64,000 bases of DNA, taken from contig NZ_LMPC01000001.1 of the NCBI RefSeq assembly GCF_001423745.1, positions 497,923-561,922 of the forward strand, given 5' to 3'. Positions 54,140-64,000 of the stretch are shown in pieces (position 1 is the stretch's first letter; each line of letters opens with the position of its first letter). This stretch comes from Arthrobacter sp. Leaf337 (lineage in GTDB: Bacteria; Actinomycetota; Actinomycetes; Actinomycetales; Micrococcaceae). The notes beneath the pieces were generated by a model. The model was not told the DNA's origin and searched no databases. It was given only the letters and a program-made list of their open reading frames with translations. The position numbers were made by a program, and so were the translations under genes.

Positions 54140-55108
54140 GTGATCGTTCAGGTGCGTATTTGCATTCCCGCTGAGCTTTCCGACCTGGTGGTGGAAAGCT
54201 GCACCCAGCAGACCGGCGCGGCGGAAGTTGCCGTGCACAAGGGCGCGTCCATCCAGCCGGCGGGCGACGTCGTGGTGGTCCACGTGGCCAGGGAAGCAGT
54301 GGAGGAGCTGCTGGAAAAGCTGCATGTCCTGAAGGTGCAGGAACTTGGCTCCATTGCCATCTCTATGCCGGAACTCATGCTTTCCCGGCGCGCCGACCGG
54401 GCTGAAGCCGCAGCGCCGGGAGACGGGGCCGACGCCATGATCTGGGACGAGGTGACGCGCCAGACGGGCGAGGATTCGCGGCTCACGTGGAGCTATCTGG
54501 CGTTCCTGGTCCTTGCGACACAGCTGGCCGCGATCGGGATTGTCACGAATTCCACCATCGCCATCGTCGGGGCCATGGCCGTGGGACCGGAATTCGGACC
54601 GCTCGCAGCACTTGCCGTCGCCATAGCCCAGCGCAAATGGAAACTGGGACGCAGTGCCGCGCTGGCGTTGGGGGTCGGCTTTCCCGTGGCCATGCTCCTG
54701 GCTGCACTGACCGCCTGGCTGTCCGTGCCGCTGGGGCTCTTCCCCGCCAACACCCTCGACACCGGGTCCGCCGTCGAGTTCATCTACCATCCCGGGCCCT
54801 ATTCGCTGATCGTTGCCGTGCTGGCCGGTGCTGCCGGGATGCTCTCCGTCATCAGCCGGCGCTCGGCCGCCCTGATCGGTGTCTTCATTTCCGTGACCAC
54901 CGTTCCCGCCGCAGGGTTCGTGGCCGTGGCGCTCGTCCTCGGCGAGTACCAGAAAGCGGCGGGGTCCGCCCTGCAGCTGCTGCTCAACCTTGTGGGCATT
55001 GTGGTATCGGCGCTTGCCGTGCTCATTTTCTACCGCCTCATCACCAAACGCCTGCCGGACGGAATGGCCCGGAGGCTGAGGCGGCAGGCGCTGCGCGCCC
55101 GGAGCTAG
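54140..55108 (+). CDS. DUF389 membrane protein
   Basis: About 322 residues from GTG 54140, with AGGAG 8 bases upstream; GTG 54131 is an in-frame alternative. An N-terminal small alpha/beta domain of about 95 residues is followed by six membrane helices (LTWSYLAFLVLATQLAAIGI at about 120, then IAIVGAMAVGPEFGPLAALAVAI). That is the DUF389 pattern. The family has no settled function; a transport role is suspected. Confidence 0.85.
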   Translation: MIVQVRICIPAELSDLVVESCTQQTGAAEVAVHKGASIQPAGDVVVVHVAREAVEELLEKLHVLKVQELGSIAISMPELMLSRRADRAEAAAPGDGADAMIWDEVTRQTGEDSRLTWSYLAFLVLATQLAAIGIVTNSTIAIVGAMAVGPEFGPLAALAVAIAQRKWKLGRSAALALGVGFPVAMLLAALTAWLSVPLGLFPANTLDTGSAVEFIYHPGPYSLIVAVLAGAAGMLSVISRRSAALIGVFISVTTVPAAGFVAVALVLGEYQKAAGSALQLLLNLVGIVVSALAVLIFYRLITKRLPDGMARRLRRQALRARS

Positions 55109-55155
55109 TCCCCGAGCCCCCGAGCCAAGGCCAGCGACGGCGTCAGGGCAGGGCT

Positions 55156-56271
55156 CTAGGTGAACGACGGCGAGGTCAACGAGGCTGCAGCCGGGATCTT
55201 TCCCGCCAGATACCGGGCGTCCCGGCATGCACCGATGAGGGTGGCCGACGTCGCGGCGTACATGAATTCCTCGCCGAGGAAGAACAGGCCCGGCAGGTCC
55301 GTGGCCACGCCGCGGTGCTGCCGGGGCCGCCCGCCGTCGTCGAACACCTGCGGTTCAATCCAGTCGAAGGACTCGCGGTAGCCGGTGCACCAGATCACGT
55401 TGGACACCCCATCGAGGGGGCTGCCCGCCACAACAGGCCGTCCGTCCTGCACTCCGGTCACCCGGGGCACAATGTCGACGCCCGCGGCAGCAAGGTCCTT
55501 GCGTTTGGTCCTGATCAGGGGGTCGGCATGCGCCAGTTTGTGCTGTGCAGCCTTACGCCCCAGCGGATTGTCGACGGTGAGCACGTGGACCCCCAGGAAC
55601 CGCACCACTGGCAGGGCGAAGCGTGCGGCGTTCCTGCCGTGGCGCGCGGGCAGCTCTCCGCTCGGCTTCCCTGCGACCACCGTGGGGTGCGTCCTGCTCA
55701 CTTCCAGGGCAATTTCGGCCCCCGAGTTCCCCAGCCCCACGACGAGGACGCGTCCTTGGCGGAGCTGGCCAGGATTCCGGTATTCGCTGGAGTGCAGCTG
55801 GACGATGGACGGATCCAGCCCGGACGCAAAGTCCGGCAGCCTGGGCGCCTGCGTGCAGCCGGTCGCCACAACGACGTTGCCGGCTTCCCAGCGGCGGCCG
55901 CCGGAGACCGCGACGAACCGCCCCTCTTCCCGCCATAGCCTCTCGACCCGGATCCCGGTACGCACCGGAAGGTCAAAGGTGGCGGCGTAGCCTTCAAGGT
56001 AGTCGGCGAGGTCGTCTTTGCCGGGAAAGGACAACCTGTCTCCCGGAAGCGGCAGGCCGGGAAGGCCGTCGTACTTGGCCGGCGTGAACAGCCGCAGGGT
56101 GTCCCAGCGCTGCCGCCAGGCGTCACCGATTCTCGGATTCGCATCCAGGATGAGGAATTTCCGGTCCTGGCGTTTGAGGTAGTGGCCGATGGCCAGGCCG
56201 GACTGGCCCCCTCCGATGACCAGGGTGTCGAGCACTTCGACTACCGCCCCGTCGTCGTTATTGTTGCTCAT
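55156..56271 (-). CDS. FAD/NADPH-dependent monooxygenase-like protein
   Basis: A 371-residue flavoprotein with FAD motif IGGGQSGLAIGHYL (near residue 15), the family GDAWRQRWDTLRLFTP (about 45-60), and an NADPH motif VVGLGNSGAEIALEVSR (about 175-190), and ATG-type CTGYRESFDW near 320. It resembles flavin monooxygenases and the ArsO/CzcO-like group; the substrate is not evident. It overlaps the upstream PQ-loop gene by 4 bp. Confidence 0.85.
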   Translation of the reverse strand: MSNNNDDGAVVEVLDTLVIGGGQSGLAIGHYLKRQDRKFLILDANPRIGDAWRQRWDTLRLFTPAKYDGLPGLPLPGDRLSFPGKDDLADYLEGYAATFDLPVRTGIRVERLWREEGRFVAVSGGRRWEAGNVVVATGCTQAPRLPDFASGLDPSIVQLHSSEYRNPGQLRQGRVLVVGLGNSGAEIALEVSRTHPTVVAGKPSGELPARHGRNAARFALPVVRFLGVHVLTVDNPLGRKAAQHKLAHADPLIRTKRKDLAAAGVDIVPRVTGVQDGRPVVAGSPLDGVSNVIWCTGYRESFDWIEPQVFDDGGRPRQHRGVATDLPGLFFLGEEFMYAATSATLIGACRDARYLAGKIPAAASLTSPSFT

Positions 56272-56615
56272 TGCAGTGCCTCCTGTTCAACCGCTATGGG
56301 TTCATTCAATGAACCGTCCCGGTCACTTCGCGGACGCCGTGGCTCCGGACCGCACCGTTCAGCCTGGTAGCGCAGCCACCACACCAGCATCAGCGCGGAG
56401 GCCAGCACGTAGAGCGCGTGAAGCAGCCAGATCGGGCCGGCCGGGAGGTGGAAGACATACACGGAATGGACAGCGTTGGCCACATTGCTCAGGACCAGGC
56501 TGCTGAGGCTATAGGACGCCAAATCACGGGTCCGCGCTGCCTTGAGAAGCATCGGCAGCAGGCCAAGGGCGAACAGCACGGTCGAGAGCGTGCCGGCCAG
56601 GACGGGAAGGTTCAT
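56268..56615 (-). CDS. Small PQ-loop/SemiSWEET-like membrane protein
   Basis: A 115-residue protein with three hydrophobic spans (about 3-22, 37-55, 62-82), the size of a SemiSWEET or PQ-loop half-transporter, though the PQ dipeptide itself is absent. SYSLSSLVLSNVANAVHSVY in the second span fits the fold. The C-terminus is charged. Co-transcribed with the flavoprotein. Confidence 0.55.
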   Translation of the reverse strand: MNLPVLAGTLSTVLFALGLLPMLLKAARTRDLASYSLSSLVLSNVANAVHSVYVFHLPAGPIWLLHALYVLASALMLVWWLRYQAERCGPEPRRPRSDRDGSLNEPIAVEQEALQ

Positions 56616-56707
56616 AGTTCGACACTAGGTCCGCGACCTTGCGCTCCGCGTCGGCAGAAATATGTAAGTTTCAGCGGGCAGGCTGGGCAGTTATATGCAG
56701 CCCCGGC

Positions 56708-58378
56708 TTACGCTGTGAGCCCGTGGTCGTAGGCGTACTTTGTGGCGGCCACCCTGGACTGCAGCCCAAGCTTGAGCAATATGTTGCTGACATGCCGGGC
56801 CACGGTCTTTTCACTCAGGTAGAGCTCCCCGGCGATCGCCCGATTGGCCATCCCGGAGGCCACGAGCCGGAGCACTTCGAGTTCACGCGGTGTGAGGGGT
56901 CCGGGCTGCGCGTCATGCGCCGGAGTGTCCTGGAGCGACGCTGCCCAGGCAGCGGCGGGGGCGGCGCCGAGGGCAAGGAATTCCGCGTGTGCCGCTTCGA
57001 AGTCCATCACCGCCGAATCGTCGTCGCCGGATGCGCGGCAGGCTTGGCCCACAAGGGTGCGGCAGCGCGCAGCTTCGAACGGAACGCCCAGTTCCCGCCA
57101 GAGCATCCACCCCCGTCGCAGGACCGGCTGCGCCAGGGCGGGTTCTCCTTCGGCGAGCAGGACGGCCCCGCCGGCCTGGCAGGAGGCAGCCTGCAGCATC
57201 GGCATCCCGCAGTCCTGCGCCACGGAGGCCAGTTCGTCGGCGGCCCGCCGCGCAGCGGCCGTGTCCCCCGCGGCCAGTTCTATTTCCACGAGCGCCGGCA
57301 GCAAGTGGCGGCGTGTGGCCAGGTCGGCAGCGTCGGCTGCCCTGCGGATGAGGGTCTGCGCGGCGGGGAACTCTCCACGGGCCAGCTTGAGCAGCGCGAG
57401 TCCCGGCTGGGGCTCATAGCCGCTGCGCGCCGCCTGCCGGTAGCATTCCTCTGCCGCCGCGAACTCACCCCTCAGCCGTTCCACTTCGCCCTGCTGGTAG
57501 TAGCCGCCGTAGAGGGCCTGGTAATCCCCCGCCGCAGACAGCCGCTGCGCGTCCTTGGCGGCGCTGACGGCGTCATCCCAGGCCCCGTGCAGCCGGTACA
57601 GGTCGGCGCGGTGGCTCTGGCACTGGCCGCTGAACAGGACCATGTCCGGCCGTCCGCCGCACCACCGGTCCAGTGCGGCCGTCCACTCCAGGGCGCGGCG
57701 CAGATCGAAGGCCAAATGGCAGGTGCCGATGACGGCGCAGTAGATGATCCCGGAGGGGACCGGCGAGAGCTCCCCGGCGGTTACCGCGACCATCACCTCA
57801 TCAAGGAGCCCGACGCCGGTGCTGACGTCACCGAGCGCCACGCAGGCCTGGCCCGTTCCCAGCAACGAAAGCGAGATGAGGTCCCGGTCCTGGAACTTCT
57901 CCCCGATGGCCAGGGCGTCCGTGAACACCCTGCGGGCACCTTCGGGGTTACTTCCGAACAGCATGCCCAGTGCCGTGGGCATCAGCAGCAGGCCCTCCAC
58001 TGCGCAGGGTTCGTTCAGCTCAGCCACCAGCCGTCCGGCGCGGGCGAACCATCCCGTGCTGCGGGCCGGCTGGCCCGCGTTCATCAGGTGTATGCCGATC
58101 CACCCGGCGCAACGGGCCGCGCCCGCCACGTCGCCGACGACGAGGTACTCCTCGTGCGCACGGGTGAGGGTGTCGATTCCGGCGTCGGTTTTGCCGGTCA
58201 GGATTTCCACGGTGGCCAGGCGCTCGAGGTCCGGCGCGGGGAGCCCCCCGCTCTGGTCGGCATCGAGGAAGTGCTCGACGGCATCGGTCCAGCGATGCTC
58301 CTCGAAGGCGGAACGGCCCCTGTCCAGGCCGGCTTCGGACGTTGCCATGATGCCTCCCCGCACCCTTCCGAGCTCCAT
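56708..58378 (-). CDS. LuxR-type transcriptional regulator with TPR-like repeats
   Basis: A 556-residue protein. The C-terminal LuxR HTH is at about residues 488-552 (LTPRELEVLRLVASGMANRAIAGELYLSEKTVARHVSNIL). The rest is Ala-rich helical repeats of the TPR type, without an N-terminal ATPase. This resembles MalT/LAL-like regulators lacking the P-loop. Targets unknown; the divergent or neighbouring flavoprotein operon is a candidate. Confidence 0.88.
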   Translation of the reverse strand: MELGRVRGGIMATSEAGLDRGRSAFEEHRWTDAVEHFLDADQSGGLPAPDLERLATVEILTGKTDAGIDTLTRAHEEYLVVGDVAGAARCAGWIGIHLMNAGQPARSTGWFARAGRLVAELNEPCAVEGLLLMPTALGMLFGSNPEGARRVFTDALAIGEKFQDRDLISLSLLGTGQACVALGDVSTGVGLLDEVMVAVTAGELSPVPSGIIYCAVIGTCHLAFDLRRALEWTAALDRWCGGRPDMVLFSGQCQSHRADLYRLHGAWDDAVSAAKDAQRLSAAGDYQALYGGYYQQGEVERLRGEFAAAEECYRQAARSGYEPQPGLALLKLARGEFPAAQTLIRRAADAADLATRRHLLPALVEIELAAGDTAAARRAADELASVAQDCGMPMLQAASCQAGGAVLLAEGEPALAQPVLRRGWMLWRELGVPFEAARCRTLVGQACRASGDDDSAVMDFEAAHAEFLALGAAPAAAWAASLQDTPAHDAQPGPLTPRELEVLRLVASGMANRAIAGELYLSEKTVARHVSNILLKLGLQSRVAATKYAYDHGLTA

Positions 58379-58489
58379 CTAAGCGCCACGGTACGCCGGG
58401 GGTGCAGGGTGCACAAGCTCCGGCAGCAAGCCCCGGACCGGGGTGAAAAGAGGTGTAAGACAGGATGCCAGGGGGTTCAAACGGGCGCG

Positions 58490-58547
58490 AAAAAGCCGGC
58501 CCGGCGTGAGCGGTTCCTGGAAACCGCCCGGCCGGACCGGCCTTTTT
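58490..58547 (-). terminator. Terminator of groEL (bidirectional form)
   Basis: A GC-rich hairpin (CCGG-containing arms at 58495-58506 and 58526-58542, with an inner GCGGTT/AACCGC stem) is flanked by AAAAA on the left and TTTTT on the right, so it can act on both strands. On the minus strand it lies 34 bp after the groEL stop. Confidence 0.85.
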
Positions 58548-58580
58548 GCTGCGCTAGTAAAGCACAGCACCGCCTGCAAG

Positions 58581-60233
<1,653 letters not shown>

Positions 60234-60275
60234 TCAGAAATGAATCAGACGGATCGGCGGCGCGGGGTCAAAGAG

Positions 60276-60572
60276 TTACTTTACGACGATCGCCAGAACG
60301 TCGCGGGCGGACAGCACGAGGTACTCGGTGCCGCCGGTCTTGACTTCGGTTCCGCCGTACTTGGAGTAAATAACAACATCGCCGACGGCGACGTCGACCG
60401 GAACGCGGTTGCCGTTGTCGTCGAAGCGGCCGGGGCCTACTGCAACAACTTCGCCTTCCTGCGGCTTCTCCTGTGCGGAGTCCGGGATAACCAGGCCGGA
60501 AGCCGTGGTCTGCTCGGCTTCGAGCGGGCGGACAACAATACGATCCTCAAGAGGCTTAATAGAGACCGACAC
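60276..60572 (-). CDS. groES: Co-chaperonin GroES
   Basis: A 98-residue protein starting [14 protein letters not shown], with the mobile loop around [21 protein letters not shown] (residues 18-38) and [14 protein letters not shown] at the end. It caps GroEL. Two CIRCE-type repeats lie upstream. Confidence 0.97.
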   Translation of the reverse strand: MSVSIKPLEDRIVVRPLEAEQTTASGLVIPDSAQEKPQEGEVVAVGPGRFDDNGNRVPVDVAVGDVVIYSKYGGTEVKTGGTEYLVLSARDVLAIVVK

Positions 60573-60683
60573 TCGGACCTCTCCTTTTCGTCAGCAAATT
60601 CATGGACTGGAAAACTGTTGCGCCTATGCATACAAACCGTCGTCGCGGTGCCGGCAGCAGCGTGGCTGGCAGTTCTTCATGTA

Positions 60684-60710
60684 TTAGCACCCTCCTAGGG
60701 AGAGTGCTAA
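60684..60710. promoter_or_regulatory. CIRCE operator 1 (HrcA site)
   Basis: TTAGCACCC, a 9-base spacer and GAGTGCTAA differ from the CIRCE consensus in one position. It is 112 bp upstream of the groES start. Confidence 0.9.
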
Positions 60711-60730
60711 TGACGACTCTATGTAAGTCG

Positions 60731-60757
60731 TTAGCACTCGGTCAAGGCGAGTGCCAG
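60731..60757. promoter_or_regulatory. CIRCE operator 2 (HrcA site)
   Basis: TTAGCACTC, a 9-base spacer and GAGTGCCAG differ in two positions in the second arm. It lies 20 bp from the first operator; paired CIRCE sites are usual in actinobacterial groESL promoters. Confidence 0.85.
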
Positions 60758-60778
60758 AATTTCGTCCGCGGTGAACGC

Positions 60779-61177
60779 CTAGCGACCCGCCAGGTCCTCA
60801 AAGTCGACGTCGTCGCCGTCGTCCGTGTCGTCGCCGTTCGTAACGTTGCGGTTCCGGTACAGCACGACGGCGGCGGCGAGCGCCGTGGCGACCGAGGCGA
60901 CCAGGAACACGAGGCCTCCTGCGCGGACAGCCGCGTACGACTCGCGGATTTGCCGCGCCTCGTCGGTGTCGTCCTGGATGTTCTTGCCGCCCACCGAGTA
61001 CACGGTTGCGTTGAAGGAGTCCAGGAAGAAGATGATCACCAGGAGCGCCAGGCAGACGACGGCGATGGCGGCACCGGCGATCAGCGCGGGGCGGGCGTAC
61101 CTGGCAAGGCCCGTCTGCTGGTGGTGGTCATTGCGTTGATCTTCTACGGGTGGCTGCGGCCCTGCGCTGTCTTCCAT
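60779..61177 (-). CDS. Small membrane protein with two spans
   Basis: A 132-residue protein from ATG 61177, with a polar N-terminus, spans at about residues 31-52 (PALIAGAAIAVVCLALLVII) and 86-106, and an acidic tail (DDTDDGDDVDFEDLAG). The longer frame to 61663 reads across the promoter of the divergent methyltransferase gene and is not native. Function unknown. Confidence 0.75.
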   Translation of the reverse strand: MEDSAGPQPPVEDQRNDHHQQTGLARYARPALIAGAAIAVVCLALLVIIFFLDSFNATVYSVGGKNIQDDTDEARQIRESYAAVRAGGLVFLVASVATALAAAVVLYRNRNVTNGDDTDDGDDVDFEDLAGR

Positions 61178-61244
61178 GCCTCCAACCCTAGCCGTACAGG
61201 GGTGCCGGGCTGCCCGATGAGTCTTCTCGATTAGGCTTGATGAC

Positions 61245-62474
61245 ATGGCTGACGCACCGCAGGACCTGATCGCCCCGCTCCTGACCAGCGAAGGCTGGGA
61301 GCTGCTGGCGTCGCTGGGGCCGTACCGGGAGGACGATGCGTTCCGGCTCAATGAGTCGCTCCGGAAAGCCGGCCACTCCCCCGCGCTCGTCTCGGCAGTC
61401 CTCACCCAGTCCAGGCTGCGGACCAAGGCTGAGGCCAAATTCGGCGAATTCGCCCGGCAGATGATCTTCACCCAGGCGGGCCTTGAACAGGCCACCCGCC
61501 TCAATGTCGCCGCCCGGCATGCCGAACGGTTCGCCTCCGCGGGAATCGAGCACGTGGCCGATCTCGGCTGCGGGCTGGGCGCCGATGCCATGGCGCTGGC
61601 CTCCATGGACATCCGGGTCACGGCAGTGGAAATGGACGAAACCACTGCCGCCTGCGCCACCATGAACCTGATTCCCTTCCCCCACGCCAGCGTGGTTCAC
61701 TCCGATGCCACCTCCGTCCCGCTCGACGGCGTGGGCGGCGTCTGGCTGGACCCCGCCCGCCGCACCACCTCCACCTCGGGCACGCGCCGGATCTGGGATC
61801 CGGAGGAGTTCTCGCCGCCGCTGTCCTTCGTGGAATCCCTCGCCGCATCCGGGCGCGCGGTAGGCGTGAAGATGGGCCCCGGCATGCCGCACGAATCCGT
61901 CCCTGCCGGTTGCGAGGCACAGTGGGTCTCGGTAGGCGGCGACGTCACCGAAGTGACACTGTGGTTCAATGCGGTCAGCCGCCCCGGCATCCGGCGGGCC
62001 GCCCTGCTTCTGGGCCCGCAGGGCGCTGCCGAAATCACCAGCGCGGAAGGGTTCGACGGCGGACCGGTGGCCCCCGTGGGTCCGGTGGAGGGGTACCTGT
62101 ACGAGCCCGACGGGGCCGTCATCCGGGCCGGGCTCGTGGCGGATGTCGCGGCGCGGCTGAACGGCCACCTCGTGGACGAACACATTGCCTACATCTGCGC
62201 ACCGGAGCTCGTGGACACCCCGTTTGCCAGGGCCTACAAGGTCCTGGAGGTGATGCCGTTCAACGTCAAGGCCCTCAAGGCCTGGGTGAAGCAGCACAAC
62301 ATCGGTGTGCTGGACATCAAGAAACGGGGCACGTCGGTCACGCCGGAGGAACTCCGCAAGCAGCTCCTCGCCGGAGGCAAGGGGTCAAAGGGCAAAAAGA
62401 CAGCCACCCTGGTCCTCACCAGGATCGGCGAGGACCGGGTGGCCATTTCGGTGGAGCCGGTGCAGCCCAGGTAG
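61245..62474 (+). CDS. SAM-dependent methyltransferase with THUMP-like domain
   Basis: A 409-residue protein. A class I methyltransferase fold has ADLGCGLGADAMAL (near residue 105) and VWLDPARR (near 165, DPAR in place of NPPY). The C-terminal part (about 330-405) is of the THUMP-like type found in actinobacterial RNA-binding methyltransferases (KKRGTSVTPEELRKQL). It may modify RNA; the substrate is not known. Confidence 0.85.
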   Translation: MADAPQDLIAPLLTSEGWELLASLGPYREDDAFRLNESLRKAGHSPALVSAVLTQSRLRTKAEAKFGEFARQMIFTQAGLEQATRLNVAARHAERFASAGIEHVADLGCGLGADAMALASMDIRVTAVEMDETTAACATMNLIPFPHASVVHSDATSVPLDGVGGVWLDPARRTTSTSGTRRIWDPEEFSPPLSFVESLAASGRAVGVKMGPGMPHESVPAGCEAQWVSVGGDVTEVTLWFNAVSRPGIRRAALLLGPQGAAEITSAEGFDGGPVAPVGPVEGYLYEPDGAVIRAGLVADVAARLNGHLVDEHIAYICAPELVDTPFARAYKVLEVMPFNVKALKAWVKQHNIGVLDIKKRGTSVTPEELRKQLLAGGKGSKGKKTATLVLTRIGEDRVAISVEPVQPR

Positions 62475-62513
62475 CCTGCTGCACGGTTACCGGGCATGCC
62501 TGGGCATGGCCTG

Positions 62514-63344
62514 TTACTGGGCGCGCATGAAGTCTTCGGCCGCGCGGACCTGCTCGTCCGTGGGCCGGACGCCGGTGTACAGCACAAACTGCTCCAGGGC
62601 CTGGATGGTGGCCACTTCGGCGCCGGTGATGACCGTCTTCCCGGCAGCCCGGGCAGCCTTGACGAGGGGCGTCTCGGCCGGCAGCGCGACGACGTCGAAC
62701 ACCACCTTCGCGGCATCCACCGCCTCCGGCGGGAAGGACAGCGAGTCGGCGTCGGGACCGCCGGCCATTCCAACGGGTGTCACATTGATGATCATGTCCG
62801 CAGTGCTGCCGGCGTCCGCCGCGGGCAGTTCGGCGCTCCATTTGAAGCCGTAGAGGTCCGCGAGCGGCTTTCCTGACGCCTCGTTGCGGGCAACGATGGT
62901 GACGTCGCGGAAGCCTGCATCTCGGAGGGCGGCGGCCGTGGCTTTGGCCATGCCGCCGGAGCCCTTGAGCAGCACCGAGTAGTTCGCCGGGACGGCGTTG
63001 CGCTGCAGCAGCTGCTCGATCGCCGTGTAATCCGTGTTGTAGGCCGTGAGCTTGCCGCCGTCGTTCACGATGGTGTTGACCGAATCGATGGCCTTGGCCG
63101 AGGGGTCCATCACGTCCACCAGCGCAATGACGTCTTCCTTGTACGGCATGGACACCGCGCAGCCCCGGATGCCAAGTCCACGGACCCCGGCAATCGCCTG
63201 GGCAAGGTCCGTGGGCGCGAAGGCCTTGTAGATCCAGTTCAGGCCCAGCTGCTCATACAGATGGTTGTGGAAGCGGGTCCCGTTGTTGCTCGGGCGGGCC
63301 GAGAGCGAGATGCACAGGGTCATGTCTTTATTCAGAATTGGCAC
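62514..63344 (-). CDS. Shikimate 5-dehydrogenase-like protein
   Basis: A 276-residue protein of the shikimate/quinate dehydrogenase family. A substrate-binding half has SLSARPSNNGTRFHN and GCAVSMPYKEDVI, with the catalytic Lys near residue 66; an NADP-binding half has GSGGMAKATAAALRDAG (about 130-146). The N-terminal SARPS differs from the SxS of classical AroE, as in YdiB-like or other subfamily members. It is transcribed toward the GH3 gene's direction, not in an obvious aromatic amino-acid operon. Confidence 0.85.
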   Translation of the reverse strand: MPILNKDMTLCISLSARPSNNGTRFHNHLYEQLGLNWIYKAFAPTDLAQAIAGVRGLGIRGCAVSMPYKEDVIALVDVMDPSAKAIDSVNTIVNDGGKLTAYNTDYTAIEQLLQRNAVPANYSVLLKGSGGMAKATAAALRDAGFRDVTIVARNEASGKPLADLYGFKWSAELPAADAGSTADMIINVTPVGMAGGPDADSLSFPPEAVDAAKVVFDVVALPAETPLVKAARAAGKTVITGAEVATIQALEQFVLYTGVRPTDEQVRAAEDFMRAQ

Positions 63345-63401
63345 GGGTCCATTAAACGCCCCCGGAGCCCGGACAGCACTGTTACGCCACGGAACGGTGC
63401 G

Positions 63402-64000
63402 TCAGCAGCCGCTTCCGGGCGCAAAAGGTCCGACGGCGGCGGGCAGCTTTCCGGGTGCAGGCGCCTTGCCCGCGAGGACGGCCACCAGGGCGTTGAAGGC
63501 TTCCTGGCTGCGGCCGTAGAGGGCCACTTTGGCGGGGGCCGCCGATCCGGCCAGCGGCCACGGCGCATCGAGCGCCACGACGACGTCGCCTTGGGCCGGG
63601 GGCCCTTCATAGCCGATCAGCGTCACGAGCGGTCCGGCGCCAAGCGTAATGCCTGCCGCACCGGCGGCCTGGGCGAAACGCGCGCGGTCCTGTTCATTGC
63701 CGCCGGCCACCCGGACGCTGCCGGGCACCATCGGCCCATGGCAGGGCCCGGCCAGGACGGTGACTGCTGCTGCGGACACCCGCTGGGAAAGGGCGGAGCC
63801 GCTTCCGGGCGCGGCAGCCGGGGACGCAGGGGTGCGGGCGCGCCACATCATCATGGTCACCACCCGCAGGGCTGCCTCGTCGAGGCGGGACACCGGCAGC
63901 GCGCCGGTCTGGGCGGCGCCCACCACGGCTGCGTGGGCGGCTGCGACGTCTCCGGGCATCAGCAGCAGGTCCGCCCCGGCAGCCAGTGCCAGCGGTGCGG
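63402..64000 (-). CDS. Glycoside hydrolase family 3 protein, 3' part (runs off the window)
   Basis: The final 199 residues of a GH3 enzyme of the NagZ beta-N-acetylhexosaminidase group. The visible part starts in ALAAGADLLLMPGD, the end of the catalytic barrel, followed by the Ala-rich SRLDEAALRVVTMM helix and a C-terminal alpha/beta domain. The catalytic aspartate and active-site loop lie upstream of the window end. Confidence 0.8.
   Translation of the reverse strand, partial: APLALAAGADLLLMPGDVAAAHAAVVGAAQTGALPVSRLDEAALRVVTMMMWRARTPASPAAAPGSGSALSQRVSAAAVTVLAGPCHGPMVPGSVRVAGGNEQDRARFAQAAGAAGITLGAGPLVTLIGYEGPPAQGDVVVALDAPWPLAGSAAPAKVALYGRSQEAFNALVAVLAGKAPAPGKLPAAVGPFAPGSGC

Overview
The window comes from a high-GC actinobacterium, most likely Arthrobacter or Pseudarthrobacter (Micrococcaceae). 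Evidence is the backbone gene content: SepX/GlpR-like protein, RimJ-type acetyltransferase, GalU, 5-formyltetrahydrofolate cyclo-ligase, FmdB, GuaA, GuaB3, GuaB, SURF1, GlpD, and groESL with CIRCE operators.

Positions about 100 to 26496 are an integrative element of roughly 26.4 kb inserted in the 3' end of a tRNA-Ala(CGC) gene (26487-26562, minus strand). Both ends appear to be in the window. An 8-bp core (GTGGAGCT) occurs at 100-107 and again inside the tRNA at 26489-26496. Positions 1-99 look like the original downstream flank of the tRNA, including its terminator. The serine recombinase at the right end reads through the core into the antisense of the tRNA. The C-terminal helix-turn-helix region it appears to lack lies at the left end, in the same frame across the core. 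The excised circle would therefore encode one 728-residue recombinase, which integration cuts in two.

The left half of the element, minus strand, is a near-continuous defence block of 13.5 kb. Type I restriction-modification genes hsdM-hsdS-hsdR overlap one another and run into a Qat system (qatA-qatB-qatC-qatD), followed 249 bp later by a Gabija-like pair (OLD-family nuclease plus UvrD-like helicase). qatC carries an apparent one-base frameshift just after its expected start. Upstream is a three-gene regulatory set: a small Cys protein, a DUF6879 protein and a Scr1/DUF5753 HTH protein.

The right half, plus strand, holds small unknown genes, a TraG/VirD4-like coupling ATPase, a Replic_Relax protein, an orphan DNA methyltransferase, a ribbon-helix-helix protein, ArdA antirestriction protein, and an ImmR/ImmA-like repressor and protease followed by the recombinase. 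Three copies of a 22-bp palindrome lie over the promoter of the transfer operon and the promoter of the repressor, suggesting one repressor controls both.

From 26563 onward the sequence is chromosomal backbone: envelope and division genes, a very large helicase-like protein with degenerate ATPase motifs, guanine nucleotide synthesis, glycerol catabolism, a secreted subtilase, a decayed type VII secretion fragment, an ABC exporter, two tandem acyltransferases, a LuxR regulator, groESL, and a shikimate dehydrogenase-like gene. The window ends inside a glycoside hydrolase family 3 gene.
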